Below, piece by piece: positions 50,289 through 59,280 of a stretch of DNA of 64,000 nucleotides. Below the pieces are notes generated by a model. It did no database searches and had not been told where the DNA came from. It saw nothing but the letters and a program-made list of their open reading frames with translations. Source of the stretch: Butyrivibrio sp. NC3005 (GTDB taxonomy: Bacteria > Bacillota > Clostridia > Lachnospirales > Lachnospiraceae); contig NZ_AUKC01000006.1 of NCBI RefSeq assembly GCF_000424545.1, positions 75,072 to 139,071 of the forward strand. Reading direction: 5' to 3'. The position numbers were made by a program, and so were the translations under genes. The stretch's first letter is position 1. Each line of letters starts with the position of its first letter.

Positions 50289-52514
50289 ATGGGACAGAAT
50301 AGTAAAAAAAGAAACAAAAGGAGATTAAAAAAAAGGGTAAAACTATATTTATTCATTTTTTTAATGTCTTTTATAGCCTTTGCTTTGCTTGCAGTATCTC
50401 CATGGATTGTGAATACTGCAAGGATGAATTTTAATGCAGTTGTTAAAATCAAAGTGAATTCGTCCAAGCAGAGAGTTTTGACTTGGGATAGAGCTGATAA
50501 GGCAGATGGCTATGTAGTGGAATTGCAAAAAAAAGAAGGCAAGAACTCAGAGATTTTGTGTAAAGCTGATGTAGAAAAAGAAGAGTTTATAGTTCCTGAC
50601 AATGTTCCCCTGGATAAAAAAATCTCCATATGCATTAAAGCAAAGAGCAGCTGGTCGTTCATGGATAAAGAGTACCATTTCACAGAGCAAAGAGGACTTA
50701 AAATATCAGTGTATCTGGATGAACCTGAGATAGCAGATGTTGAGACTAATATTTCAATGGCAGATGAAAAAATGTATATTACCTGGAAAGGTTATTCTAC
50801 AGATACATTTCTACTTGTTCAGACTTTTGAAGATGGCAGCAGAAAAATAATTAAGAGGTATGGCTATTCGAAAACGAATCCGCTTAATTTTTTTTCAAAC
50901 GAAGGAAGAAAAATAAGAAACTACGCAGCGTTATTATACTTTGGTGAAGGTAAAAATCTTCCGATTCCTAAAAAAGATGACAAGTATAATCTGGAAATAA
51001 TAGCGGTTCGAAAAGAGTCTCATTTGGAATTTTTTGGTGATGATAAACTTGCAGCAACTATTACTGCGAATGAATTTTTACCGGCAGAAACAGAGCTTGC
51101 TTATGAAGAAATATCACAGAATAATTATAAATTAATGTGGACAGAATTTCAGGCGAATGGATATGAGATTCAGATGAGGGGAAATGACAATCAAGAATGG
51201 AAGACTCTTCGTAAATTGTCTATAGGAAGCGAATGTGAATATGAGACAGGAAGATTATCTCCGGGTAAAAAATATATATTCAGGATAGCGCCAGGAGGAA
51301 TAGACACGGGTAAAAAGGACTATTCTGAAAAATCGGGAAATCCTGACATAGTTGTAATAAATACTCAGGCTTCACCAATGTATGCAACAATATGGCCTAC
51401 TAAACAGCTCGTAGTGTATTCTGATGCCAAAAAAACTTCTAGGATTGATAATGTCAAATCTCAAAAGGCTTTGTGCGTATTAGGCGAAGATTCTGGCATG
51501 TTTAAAATACAGACAGAAAGAGGAAAAGGATATATAGATAGTAGCTACTGTATGATTAATCTTCCGGAGTATCTTGGAGATATTTGCGAATATGATATAA
51601 CAAACAGTTATGCATCGATTTATCTTATACATAATTTTGCAATACCTAATGTATCAGCAACTGTAATACCGGGATATGAAAATATCCTTCTTGATGATGA
51701 TACATTTCTTGTTCCTCTTTTGTATCCATGTGCTAAAAAGCTATTAAATGCAGCTAATGCAGCCAAGGCTGATGGACATAAAATCAAAATATATGATTCT
51801 TTCAGACCTCACAAAGCTACAAGATATATATACGATGAAACGGCTAAAATACTGGATTTTGAAGTTCCATCACATGAATATAGTAGGATAACCTTGGACA
51901 TGTATAGAAAACTTATAGATCAAGGTTATCGACAGGCATCCGAAGCAGTACCAGAAGATGAATGGCCTCAAAAATCCATCGAAAGCAGTTCTGCAAGCCA
52001 AGATTACACTATAATTGATAATACTGTTTTTTATATAGATGAAAGAGTATTGGGTAAAAAAAGAGTAACCTATAGGAGAACAATGACAAATGGTTCGTAT
52101 TCGCTTGGAAATTTTCTTGCGGCAAAAGGATCTACTCATAATTACGGTATAGCAATGGACATGACACTTGTGTCTGATAAGGGAAGAGATTTTGACATGC
52201 AGACCAATATGCATGATCTAAGCTATTATTCTGCACTTAGCAAGAATAACAGTAATGCCAATCTTCTGCAAAAATATATGAAGGCAGCAGGTTATGGAAT
52301 ACTATCAAGTGAATGGTGGCATTTTCAGGATAATGAGACAAGAGCAAAGACGAAAGCAGTGCCACTTGAAGAGGGTGTAAGCATTGAAGGCTGGAAAAAA
52401 GATGATAAAGGTTGGAAATATAGACTTTCAAGCGGAAAATATTATAAAAATCAAAAAATCAAAATAGGAGATAAAGAATATGCTTTCGATGAAAGCGGAT
52501 ATACGTCAAGATGA
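50289..52514 (+). CDS. Membrane-anchored D-Ala-D-Ala dipeptidase/carboxypeptidase (VanX/VanY-like) with wall-binding end
   Basis: 741 residues. Basic N-terminus and one membrane segment (about 22-42), then two Ig/FN3-like beta regions (about 55-160 and 255-345), an SH3-like stretch (about 360-425), and an M15-type zinc peptidase (about 480-700). Zinc ligands: His and Asp of GSTHNYGIAMDMTL, and the Glu/His of SSEWWHF; DSFRPHKATRY is the family Arg region. The last 45 residues (EGWKKDDKGWKYRLSSGKYY...) form one choline/wall-binding-type repeat. It probably trims D-Ala peptides at the wall. Start ATG 50289 follows AGAGGAG. Confidence 0.8.
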   Translation: MGQNSKKRNKRRLKKRVKLYLFIFLMSFIAFALLAVSPWIVNTARMNFNAVVKIKVNSSKQRVLTWDRADKADGYVVELQKKEGKNSEILCKADVEKEEFIVPDNVPLDKKISICIKAKSSWSFMDKEYHFTEQRGLKISVYLDEPEIADVETNISMADEKMYITWKGYSTDTFLLVQTFEDGSRKIIKRYGYSKTNPLNFFSNEGRKIRNYAALLYFGEGKNLPIPKKDDKYNLEIIAVRKESHLEFFGDDKLAATITANEFLPAETELAYEEISQNNYKLMWTEFQANGYEIQMRGNDNQEWKTLRKLSIGSECEYETGRLSPGKKYIFRIAPGGIDTGKKDYSEKSGNPDIVVINTQASPMYATIWPTKQLVVYSDAKKTSRIDNVKSQKALCVLGEDSGMFKIQTERGKGYIDSSYCMINLPEYLGDICEYDITNSYASIYLIHNFAIPNVSATVIPGYENILLDDDTFLVPLLYPCAKKLLNAANAAKADGHKIKIYDSFRPHKATRYIYDETAKILDFEVPSHEYSRITLDMYRKLIDQGYRQASEAVPEDEWPQKSIESSSASQDYTIIDNTVFYIDERVLGKKRVTYRRTMTNGSYSLGNFLAAKGSTHNYGIAMDMTLVSDKGRDFDMQTNMHDLSYYSALSKNNSNANLLQKYMKAAGYGILSSEWWHFQDNETRAKTKAVPLEEGVSIEGWKKDDKGWKYRLSSGKYYKNQKIKIGDKEYAFDESGYTSR

Positions 52515-52554
52515 AGATTGCGGGATTTTTTGATGATTTTTGCTGTTTTGTTTC

Positions 52555-52610
52555 AAAAAAGCCAACTGGTTATTATAAACGGTATTACCTTGAACCAGTT
52601 GGCTTTTTAG
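52555..52610. terminator. Terminator after the VanX/VanY-like gene
   Basis: AAAAAAGCCAACTGGTT (52555-52571) with AACCAGTTGGCTTTTT (52593-52608), 16 bp, ending in T residues. Symmetric enough to act on both strands. Confidence 0.85.
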
Positions 52611-52634
52611 TTTGCCTATGAAAACAATACATTA

Positions 52635-52724
52635 TGACTTCTTGCTGAGATTTAGGATAATCATCAGCAAGAATTTTGTCCTAGTACGGTTCTTGATTTT
52701 CCTGATGAAAACAAGAACCTATGC
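52635..52724. repeat. Palindromic repeat element, short copy lacking hairpins B and C
   Basis: Hairpin A is intact, then TTTTGTCCTAGTACGG replaces hairpins B and C, and stem D is GGTTCTTG/CAAGAACC, a third version that keeps its pairing. The cellobiose phosphorylase stop codon (TAG, 52721-52719 on the minus strand) lies at the edge of stem D. Confidence 0.85.
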
Positions 52725-55157
52725 TTTCATAGTTACTTCTACAGTGACATCTTTTTTCGATGAATCAAATGGAATTACATTACCTTCAATTTTCTTACCA
52801 TCAACTACGATTTCCTTAACACCTTTTCTGATATTGTCAGGGTTGTTGATGGAGATGTGATAGTTTACACCACGATATGTACGGTCTACCTTAAAGTTTC
52901 CGAATCCATCAGGAATACATGGATTTACAGAAAGTCCATCAAGTGTTGGATAAATTCCCAAAATATACTGAGAAATATTTACAAATGTCCATGCTGCAGT
53001 TCCTGTAAGCCAGCTATTCTTGCCCTGACCAAAGAATTTTGCATCTTTACCTGCTACCATCTGAGAATAAACATATGGCTCAGTGCAGTGGATTTCACTT
53101 ATATCTTCAATATAAGCAGGACATGTCTTCTTATAAATTTCAAAAGCTCTGTCACCATCACCAATAACAGTTTCAGCGATAGATACCCAAGGATTGTTGT
53201 GACAGAAAATACCGGCATTTTCTTTGTATCCTGGTGGATATGAGCTGATTTCACCAAGTTCGAGATGGTACTTTGTATATGCGGGCTGTAGAATCATAAT
53301 TCCATACTTGGAGTCAAGATGCTTTTTGACTGAATCCATAGCCTTTTGAGCAAGACCTTCTTTGACACCTATTCCTGCGAGTACGCAGAATCCCTGAGGC
53401 TCAATGAAAATCTTACCTTCCTCACATTCATTTGATCCAACCTTGTTAGAGTTTGCATCATAAGCTCTAATGAACCATTCTCCATCCCAACCAGCAGTTA
53501 CAACTGCATCATACATCTTCTTGACTTCGCTTCTTGCATAGTCAGCCTCTTTTTGATTGCCTGTAAGTTCGCATAGTTTAGCATATTCTTCACCATATTT
53601 TACGAACATACCAGCGATGAATACTGATTCTGCAACAGGTCCTTCAGAAGGTCCGAAAGTCTGAAAAGATTCACCAGGGTGAGCTGAAAAACAGTTAAGG
53701 TTAAGGCAGTCATTCCAGTCGGCTCTTCCGATAAGAGGAAGATTGTGAGGACCTTTGTGAGTTACTGTGAAATCAAATGAGCGCTTCAAGTGATTCATTA
53801 ATGGAGTAGCAATGCTTTCGTCATTATCAAACGGAACCATTTCGTCCAGTATGGAAGTATCACCTGTTTCACGAATATAAGCACTTGTTCCAGCGATAAG
53901 CCACAACGGATCATCGTTGAATCCAGAACCGATATCAGCATTTCCTTTCTTTGTCAAAGGCTGATACTGATGGTATGCGCTTCCATCAGGAAACTGGGTA
54001 GAAGCGATATCAATGATACGTTGTCTTGCCCTATCTGGAATAAGATGTACAAAACCAAGAAGATCCTGACAGGAATCGCGGAAACCCATGCCCCTACCGA
54101 TACCAGATTCATAATAGGATGCGCTTCTTGACATGTTGAAAGTAACCATACACTGATACTGGTTCCAGATGTTAACCATACGATTGGCTTTTTCATTATC
54201 ACTTTCAATGTGGAAGCGAGAAAGAAGGCCGTCCCAGTATTCACATAACTTTGAAAAAGCATCATCTACAAGGGCAGTATCTTTATAACGTTCGAGCATA
54301 GCATGAGCTTTTTCTTTATTAACGACATTTGGAGCTTCCCATTTATTATCATCAGGATTTTCAATATATCCAAGAATGAAAACGAAAGTTTTTTCTTCAT
54401 TTGGAGCAAGAGAAACGTTAAGCTGATGAACTGCTACAGGAGACCAGCCGCTTGCAACAGAGTTTGTGCATTCTCCATTTACTACAACGCTTGGAGTATC
54501 GTTTCCGTTGTAAGCGCCAAGGAAACTCTCGCGGCTGGTATCAAAACCGTCTATTTTGGCATTTACAGAATAGATTGCGTAATGATTACGTCTCTCACGA
54601 TATTCAGTTTTGTGGTAAATAGTTGAACCCTCAACTTCAACCTCACCAGTTGAAAGATTTCGCTGGAAGTTTCTCTCATCATCATCTGCATTCCACAAAC
54701 ACCACTCAACATAAGAAAAGAGTTTAAGTTCTTTTGATGTAGAAGAGTTGTTTTTTAAAGTAACCTTACTGATTTCACAAGTATCGTTCATAGGAACGAA
54801 AGTAAGCACATTGGCAGTTACACCATTCTTTTCGCCCTTAAACTTTGAGTAGCCCATACCATGACGACATTCATAGCTGTCAAGACTGGTGCGTGTAGGC
54901 TGCCAGCCAGGATTCCAGATAGTCTCACCATCTTTGATATAGAAATACTTACCATTATTATCATATGGAATATTGTTATAACGGTATCGTGTAAGTCTTA
55001 ATAGTTTCGCATCTTTATAGAAACTGTATCCACCGCAGGTATTGGATATCAGAGAAAAAAAGTCCTGATTTCCAAGGTAATTAATCCAAGGGAGTGGAGT
55101 TTTAGGAGTTGTTATAACATATTCGCGATTTGTATCATCGAAAAAACCGTATTTCAT
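52719..55157 (-). CDS. Cellobiose phosphorylase (GH94)
   Basis: Intracellular enzyme of 812 residues, the length of clostridial cellobiose phosphorylases; phosphorolyses cellobiose to glucose 1-phosphate and glucose. N-terminal beta-sandwich begins MKYGFFDD, with the [20 protein letters not shown] block. The (alpha/alpha)6 barrel has [13 protein letters not shown] (about 357-369), and the catalytic Asp is in [10 protein letters not shown] (about residue 480). AAAGGGGC precedes the ATG. No signal peptide. Cellodextrin phosphorylase is less likely because of length. Controlled by the divergent LacI-type regulator. Confidence 0.9.
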   Translation of the reverse strand: MKYGFFDDTNREYVITTPKTPLPWINYLGNQDFFSLISNTCGGYSFYKDAKLLRLTRYRYNNIPYDNNGKYFYIKDGETIWNPGWQPTRTSLDSYECRHGMGYSKFKGEKNGVTANVLTFVPMNDTCEISKVTLKNNSSTSKELKLFSYVEWCLWNADDDERNFQRNLSTGEVEVEGSTIYHKTEYRERRNHYAIYSVNAKIDGFDTSRESFLGAYNGNDTPSVVVNGECTNSVASGWSPVAVHQLNVSLAPNEEKTFVFILGYIENPDDNKWEAPNVVNKEKAHAMLERYKDTALVDDAFSKLCEYWDGLLSRFHIESDNEKANRMVNIWNQYQCMVTFNMSRSASYYESGIGRGMGFRDSCQDLLGFVHLIPDRARQRIIDIASTQFPDGSAYHQYQPLTKKGNADIGSGFNDDPLWLIAGTSAYIRETGDTSILDEMVPFDNDESIATPLMNHLKRSFDFTVTHKGPHNLPLIGRADWNDCLNLNCFSAHPGESFQTFGPSEGPVAESVFIAGMFVKYGEEYAKLCELTGNQKEADYARSEVKKMYDAVVTAGWDGEWFIRAYDANSNKVGSNECEEGKIFIEPQGFCVLAGIGVKEGLAQKAMDSVKKHLDSKYGIMILQPAYTKYHLELGEISSYPPGYKENAGIFCHNNPWVSIAETVIGDGDRAFEIYKKTCPAYIEDISEIHCTEPYVYSQMVAGKDAKFFGQGKNSWLTGTAAWTFVNISQYILGIYPTLDGLSVNPCIPDGFGNFKVDRTYRGVNYHISINNPDNIRKGVKEIVVDGKKIEGNVIPFDSSKKDVTVEVTMKA

Positions 55158-55195
55158 GTTCTGCCCCTTTCAACGTGATTACATTTAATAATCTA

Positions 55196-55210
55196 ACGAA
55201 AACGTTTAAG
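55196..55210 (-). promoter_or_regulatory. LacI-family operator at the phosphorylase promoter
   Basis: ACGAAAACGTTTAAG, centred on the AAACGTTT palindrome, starts about 3 bases downstream of the predicted minus-strand start. It differs from the regulator's own copy (55357-55371) at one base of 15. Confidence 0.7.
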
Positions 55211-55219
55211 TATAAGAAC

Positions 55220-55248
55220 ATTATAATTATTTAATCGAAATAACGCAA
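55220..55248 (-). promoter_or_regulatory. Cellobiose phosphorylase promoter (TTGCGT-17-TATAAT)
   Basis: On the minus strand, -35 TTGCGT at 55248-55243, -10 TATAAT at 55225-55220, 17-base spacer. Start near 55213. Confidence 0.72.
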
Positions 55249-55321
55249 TCATGCAATTTTGACAAAAAAACGTTGAATTCTTCGTTAATATTGGGAAAAA
55301 TCAGAATAATAATATACTTAA

Positions 55322-55350
55322 TTGCATTGAAATAATAAAAGGTTTATAAT
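55322..55350 (+). promoter_or_regulatory. Regulator promoter (TTGCAT-17-TATAAT)
   Basis: TTGCAT at 55322-55327 and TATAAT at 55345-55350. Start near 55357, inside the operator. Confidence 0.72.
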
Positions 55351-55356
55351 AAAAAC

Positions 55357-55371
55357 ACGTAAACGTTTAAG
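55357..55371 (+). promoter_or_regulatory. LacI-family operator at the regulator's own promoter
   Basis: ACGTAAACGTTTAAG begins at the predicted start site, so the regulator probably represses itself. Confidence 0.7.
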
Positions 55372-55534
55372 AATGATATTCATAATATTTTTTCGAAAAA
55401 AAATAAGAATATATATGGATTTATGAATTATACTCTCGTAAAAAGTGTTTTATGAGTTTTGGAAAAAGGATTGTATTCAAAAAACGAAGTTATGACATAT
55501 AGAGGTTTTAATTCTACTGAAAGGAGAATCGGCT

Positions 55535-56566
55535 ATGGGGCAGAAGGTATCAATGAAGGATATCTCAAAAGCCTGTGGAGTTTCGGTTGCGACTATCTCG
55601 AAGGCGTTAAATGATAGAGGTGATATAAGCGAGGAGACCAAGCAGAAAATTCGTAAACTTGCACAGGAAATGGGATATTTTCCAAACTCTGCTGCTAAAG
55701 CGTTAAAGACCAGCACATCCAATAACATTGGAGTGCTGTTTGTAGATGATGCAAGATCAGGTCTTACGCATGATTATTTTGCTGCAGTGCTTGATTCCTT
55801 TAAACGAAGTGCAGAGCATAGCGGATATGACATTACTTTTATTAATACAGGTGGAAATCAGCGAAGTTATATAGAACATGTTTTATATAGAGGATTTGAT
55901 GGAGTCATGATAGCCTGCGTGGATTTTTATGATCCGAAAGTAATAGAACTGGTAAGAAGTAATATTCCTATAGTGACTATTGACCATGTCTTTGATAGCA
56001 GAATATCCATTATTTCCAACAATGTTGAAGGAATTCAGCAGTTGCTTACCTATTGTTATGAACAAGGGCACAGGAAGATAGCCTATATACACGGAGCACA
56101 ATCATCAGTTACACAGAGTCGTTTATCAAGTTTTTACAAGACAGCTGAAACACTTGGAATAGAAATTCCACCAGAGTATGTCAAGGAATCTGATTATAGA
56201 AATACAGCTCTTACGTTTGAGTGTACCAAAGAGTTGTTGGAATTACCTAATCCGCCGACCTGTATACTGTTTCCAGATGACTTTTCTGCTATAGGTGGTA
56301 TAGGAGCAATAAGACAAAGGGGACTTAGTATTCCCAAAGATATATCAGTTGCAGGATATGACGGAATACCACTTGCAACCAGAATGCAGCCTCCAATGAC
56401 AACTTTTCATCAGGATTCCGAGACCATCGGAAGAATGGCAGCTGAAAGACTGATATCACTGATTAATTCTCCCAAAACTACGGTAATTGGTCAGGTAATG
56501 GTAAGTGGTCAGCTCTTTACCGGAGCAACAGTTAGGAAGATAAACGAATCAGAAGAAGAGTTTTGA
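55535..56566 (+). CDS. LacI/GalR-family transcriptional regulator
   Basis: 343 residues. N-terminal HTH SMKDISKACGVSVATISKALNDRGDISEETKQKI (about 6-39, written here in parts) followed by the hinge helix KALKTSTSNNIGVLF, then a periplasmic-binding-type sugar-sensing domain (about 62-335) with VDHVFDSRISIISNN and a PDDFSAIGGIGAIRQRGLSIPKDISVAGYDGI block. AAAGGAGAAT precedes the ATG. Divergent from the GH94 gene, so cellobiose or a product such as glucose 1-phosphate is the probable effector. Confidence 0.9.
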   Translation: MGQKVSMKDISKACGVSVATISKALNDRGDISEETKQKIRKLAQEMGYFPNSAAKALKTSTSNNIGVLFVDDARSGLTHDYFAAVLDSFKRSAEHSGYDITFINTGGNQRSYIEHVLYRGFDGVMIACVDFYDPKVIELVRSNIPIVTIDHVFDSRISIISNNVEGIQQLLTYCYEQGHRKIAYIHGAQSSVTQSRLSSFYKTAETLGIEIPPEYVKESDYRNTALTFECTKELLELPNPPTCILFPDDFSAIGGIGAIRQRGLSIPKDISVAGYDGIPLATRMQPPMTTFHQDSETIGRMAAERLISLINSPKTTVIGQVMVSGQLFTGATVRKINESEEEF

Positions 56567-56872
56567 TGACTGTTTGGTAAAGTTGCAATTAATAAAGAAG
56601 AAAACTGTTTTTATTAGAACAAGGCAAAGAAAGTGTATTAGATTTTATATATAGTAGTATTTTTACATAAAAGGTATATAGTTTAAGGAAAGCTTGTGTA
56701 TTAACTTTTGTTAAATGCATAAGCTTTTTTGTTTCTAGCAGTTTGTTGATATTTCGACTGATTTTTCGTATGATTATTGTGAAGAGAAAAAGTAAATGTT
56801 CTTTATTTCTAAGAAATGAGATGGTAATTGAACATTTACATAATCAATGAATTTATAGTAAAAGGAAATAAT
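56567..56872. terminator. Intergenic region with terminator (56689-56732)
   Basis: AAAGCTTGTGTATTAAC pairs with GTTAAATGCATAAGCTTT (one bulge), followed by T residues to 56732. The remaining 306-base spacer is AT-rich; no strong promoter for the methyltransferase gene was recognised. Confidence 0.7.
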
Positions 56873-58018
56873 ATGACACATTATGAACTTGTTGCTCCAT
56901 GCCATATGGGGCTTGAAGCCGTATTAAAAAGAGAAATAATTGATTTAGGTTATGATATTACCGAAGTTGCAGATGGACGAGTTACATTTGCAGGAGATGC
57001 AGATGCAGTGGTACGAGCTAATATCGGGCTTCGAACTGCTGAAAGAGTTCTTATTAAGATTGGATCTTTTCATGCAGAATCCTATGAAGAATTATTTCAG
57101 GGAACAAAAGCGCTTCCTTTAGAAGAATTTATTCCAGTTGATGGAAAATTCTGGGTTACAAAAGCATCTACAGTCAAAAGCAAAGTCTTTTCACCAAGCG
57201 ATATCCAAAGAGTTATGAAAAAGGCTATGGTTGACAGAATGAGTCAAGCATATCATACAACTGTCTTCGAAGAAAATGGCCTAGAATTTCCAATAAGAGT
57301 ATTTTTATATAAAGACGAAGTAACAGTTACACTTGATTCTACTGGAATGTCACTTCATAAGAGAGGCTATAGAAGACTTGAATCTCAGGCTCCTATTGCA
57401 GAGAATCTTGCGGCAGCTCTTATTATGCTTACACCTTGGCGTAAAGATCGCATTTTGATTGATCCTTTCTGCGGTAGTGGAACTATTCCAATTGAGGCTG
57501 CTATGATTGCAGCTAATATTGCACCTGGAATGAATAGACATTTTAATGCAGAGGCATGGACTCACCTTATAACACCTCAAAACTGGAGTGATGTCAGAGA
57601 AGAGGCGATGGAAGATATAGACCTTAATATTGAGACTGATATTCAGGGATATGATATAGATTCGTCTGTAATAGAGATAGCTAGAATAAATGCAGAGAAA
57701 GCAGGTGTTGGTGATCTTATTCACTTTCAGGCAAGAGATGTAGCAAAGCTTTCTCATAGGAAAAAATATGGATTTGTTATTACCAACCCTCCATATGGTG
57801 AAAGAATTGGTGATAAGAAAGAACTTGATAGTCTTTACCGAGTACTGGGTGAAAGGTACAAAGAACTTGATGACTGGTCAATGTTTATGATTACTTCTTA
57901 TGAAAAGGCACAAGAGGCAATAGGTAAAAAAGCAGATAAAAACCGTAAGATTTATAACGGAATGATAAAAACATATTTCTATCAATACTTAGGAGCAAAA
58001 CCACCAAGAAGAAAGTAA
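56873..58018 (+). CDS. THUMP-domain class I rRNA N2-guanine methyltransferase (RlmL-N/YpsC type)
   Basis: 381 residues. A THUMP-like RNA-binding region (about 5-155) starts MTHYELVAPCHMGLEAVLKR. The SAM-dependent methyltransferase domain (about 165-380) has the FDPFCGSGT-like block LIDPFCGSGTIPIEAA and the catalytic TNPPYGERIGD (NPPY). It methylates a guanine at N2 in 23S rRNA in homologues. AAAGGAAATAAT before ATG 56873 places the start; an in-frame ATG at 56828 has no ribosome site. The next gene is 12 bases away. Confidence 0.9.
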   Translation: MTHYELVAPCHMGLEAVLKREIIDLGYDITEVADGRVTFAGDADAVVRANIGLRTAERVLIKIGSFHAESYEELFQGTKALPLEEFIPVDGKFWVTKASTVKSKVFSPSDIQRVMKKAMVDRMSQAYHTTVFEENGLEFPIRVFLYKDEVTVTLDSTGMSLHKRGYRRLESQAPIAENLAAALIMLTPWRKDRILIDPFCGSGTIPIEAAMIAANIAPGMNRHFNAEAWTHLITPQNWSDVREEAMEDIDLNIETDIQGYDIDSSVIEIARINAEKAGVGDLIHFQARDVAKLSHRKKYGFVITNPPYGERIGDKKELDSLYRVLGERYKELDDWSMFMITSYEKAQEAIGKKADKNRKIYNGMIKTYFYQYLGAKPPRRK

Positions 58019-58030
58019 AAGGGGCATAAT

Positions 58031-59257
58031 ATGACAGGACAAAAAAAGTCTTTGTCAAAGCGTCCGGTTAGTTCTATTGAGGAGTCTTTGTCAGAGTCTG
58101 ATGAAAAATTAGAAGTTAATTTGAATCGATTACTTAAAAGAACATCTTTTTTTACTATTATTTTCTGTATCATGGCTTTTTTGTGCATGATTCCGGTTAT
58201 GGCTGCCCATACAGGAAAAGTTAACATGAATAATGCAGGAGGACAGGCCGCAAAAAATGCTCAGATACAAGATACTCTTCCTGTCACAATTCACAAAAAA
58301 AGCCTTATGCCCACTAAGGATTCGGCAGGAATAACAATTCCTTTGCCCCAGCAAACTTTGAAAGAAAACACAAAGGTTGTCAAACGATATGATCTTCAGC
58401 AGTTGTGGGTATATATAGACAATGGAAAAAATCTATATACTGAAGATTTTAAAATTAAGACTTCTTCACAGGTTGTAGAAGCATATTGTTATGATGCAGA
58501 GGAAATAAAAAAGGCGGCAGCAGGACGGGCAGCCAATGGATCACAGGAACTTGTAAAAGTTATTGCAAAGAATATACCGGACAATTTTAATGAAGCGGTA
58601 TGTATTATATTGCAACTTGATAAAGTATATGAGACAGATACGCTTTTTTCTGAGGGTGAACTTACAATGTCTCTAAAAAAACCTACAGATATTTATGATA
58701 AGATAATCGTAATTGATCCGGCTATTTCGAAAACACCTCTTTTAAATGGAGAAGGAACTACTAATAAAGAAGTCAAAGAGGATATTCCTCTCGAAATTGC
58801 TCAAAAAGTAAAGGAAATATTGGAAAAAGAAAAAATCCATGTATATCTTTGCCGAATAGATGAAGTTGACCATACAGCCAAAGTTAAAGAGAATTTCGTA
58901 AGTTCTTTAAATCCTAATTATCTTCTGACAATAGGTAACGGAGAAAAGCTTTGTGCCTACTACAATGGAGAAATTTATCTTAGAAAAGAAGGGAGTGATA
59001 TGTTTGCAGAACAGATGTCTGCAGATATAGCATATCTTTTTGGAGAAGAAAAAGCAGAAGTTGCAACCTATGAGTCTATAAATAATCTTATAGAACAGGA
59101 TGCTTCACTGGAATTTATCTTGAGATATTCCTCACATATCCAGAACCCTTCGGCTTTTCTTTCACTGCCTTCGAAAGAGATTATAGATGGCGATGAAAGT
59201 CTTGATAGCTATGCTATAGCTATTTGCAGAGCTTTTAAATATATGTTTAGACAGTAA
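58031..59257 (+). CDS. Membrane-anchored amidase_3-like protein, probably inactive
   Basis: 408 residues. One membrane segment (about 37-60) after a charged cytosolic N-terminus; the rest is likely extracellular. The C-terminal part (about 225-405) aligns by shape with N-acetylmuramoyl-L-alanine amidases (DKIIVIDPAISKTPLLNGEG, where DPGHGG is normal; NPNYLLTIGNGEK, where SIHxN is normal). Both zinc histidines are missing, so it is probably a pseudoenzyme that may bind wall or a partner. AAAAGGGGC precedes the ATG. Twelve bases behind the methyltransferase gene, 23 bases before rdgB. Confidence 0.65.
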   Translation: MTGQKKSLSKRPVSSIEESLSESDEKLEVNLNRLLKRTSFFTIIFCIMAFLCMIPVMAAHTGKVNMNNAGGQAAKNAQIQDTLPVTIHKKSLMPTKDSAGITIPLPQQTLKENTKVVKRYDLQQLWVYIDNGKNLYTEDFKIKTSSQVVEAYCYDAEEIKKAAAGRAANGSQELVKVIAKNIPDNFNEAVCIILQLDKVYETDTLFSEGELTMSLKKPTDIYDKIIVIDPAISKTPLLNGEGTTNKEVKEDIPLEIAQKVKEILEKEKIHVYLCRIDEVDHTAKVKENFVSSLNPNYLLTIGNGEKLCAYYNGEIYLRKEGSDMFAEQMSADIAYLFGEEKAEVATYESINNLIEQDASLEFILRYSSHIQNPSAFLSLPSKEIIDGDESLDSYAIAICRAFKYMFRQ

Positions 59258-59280
59258 ATGAATAAAGGCGGTATAGTATT

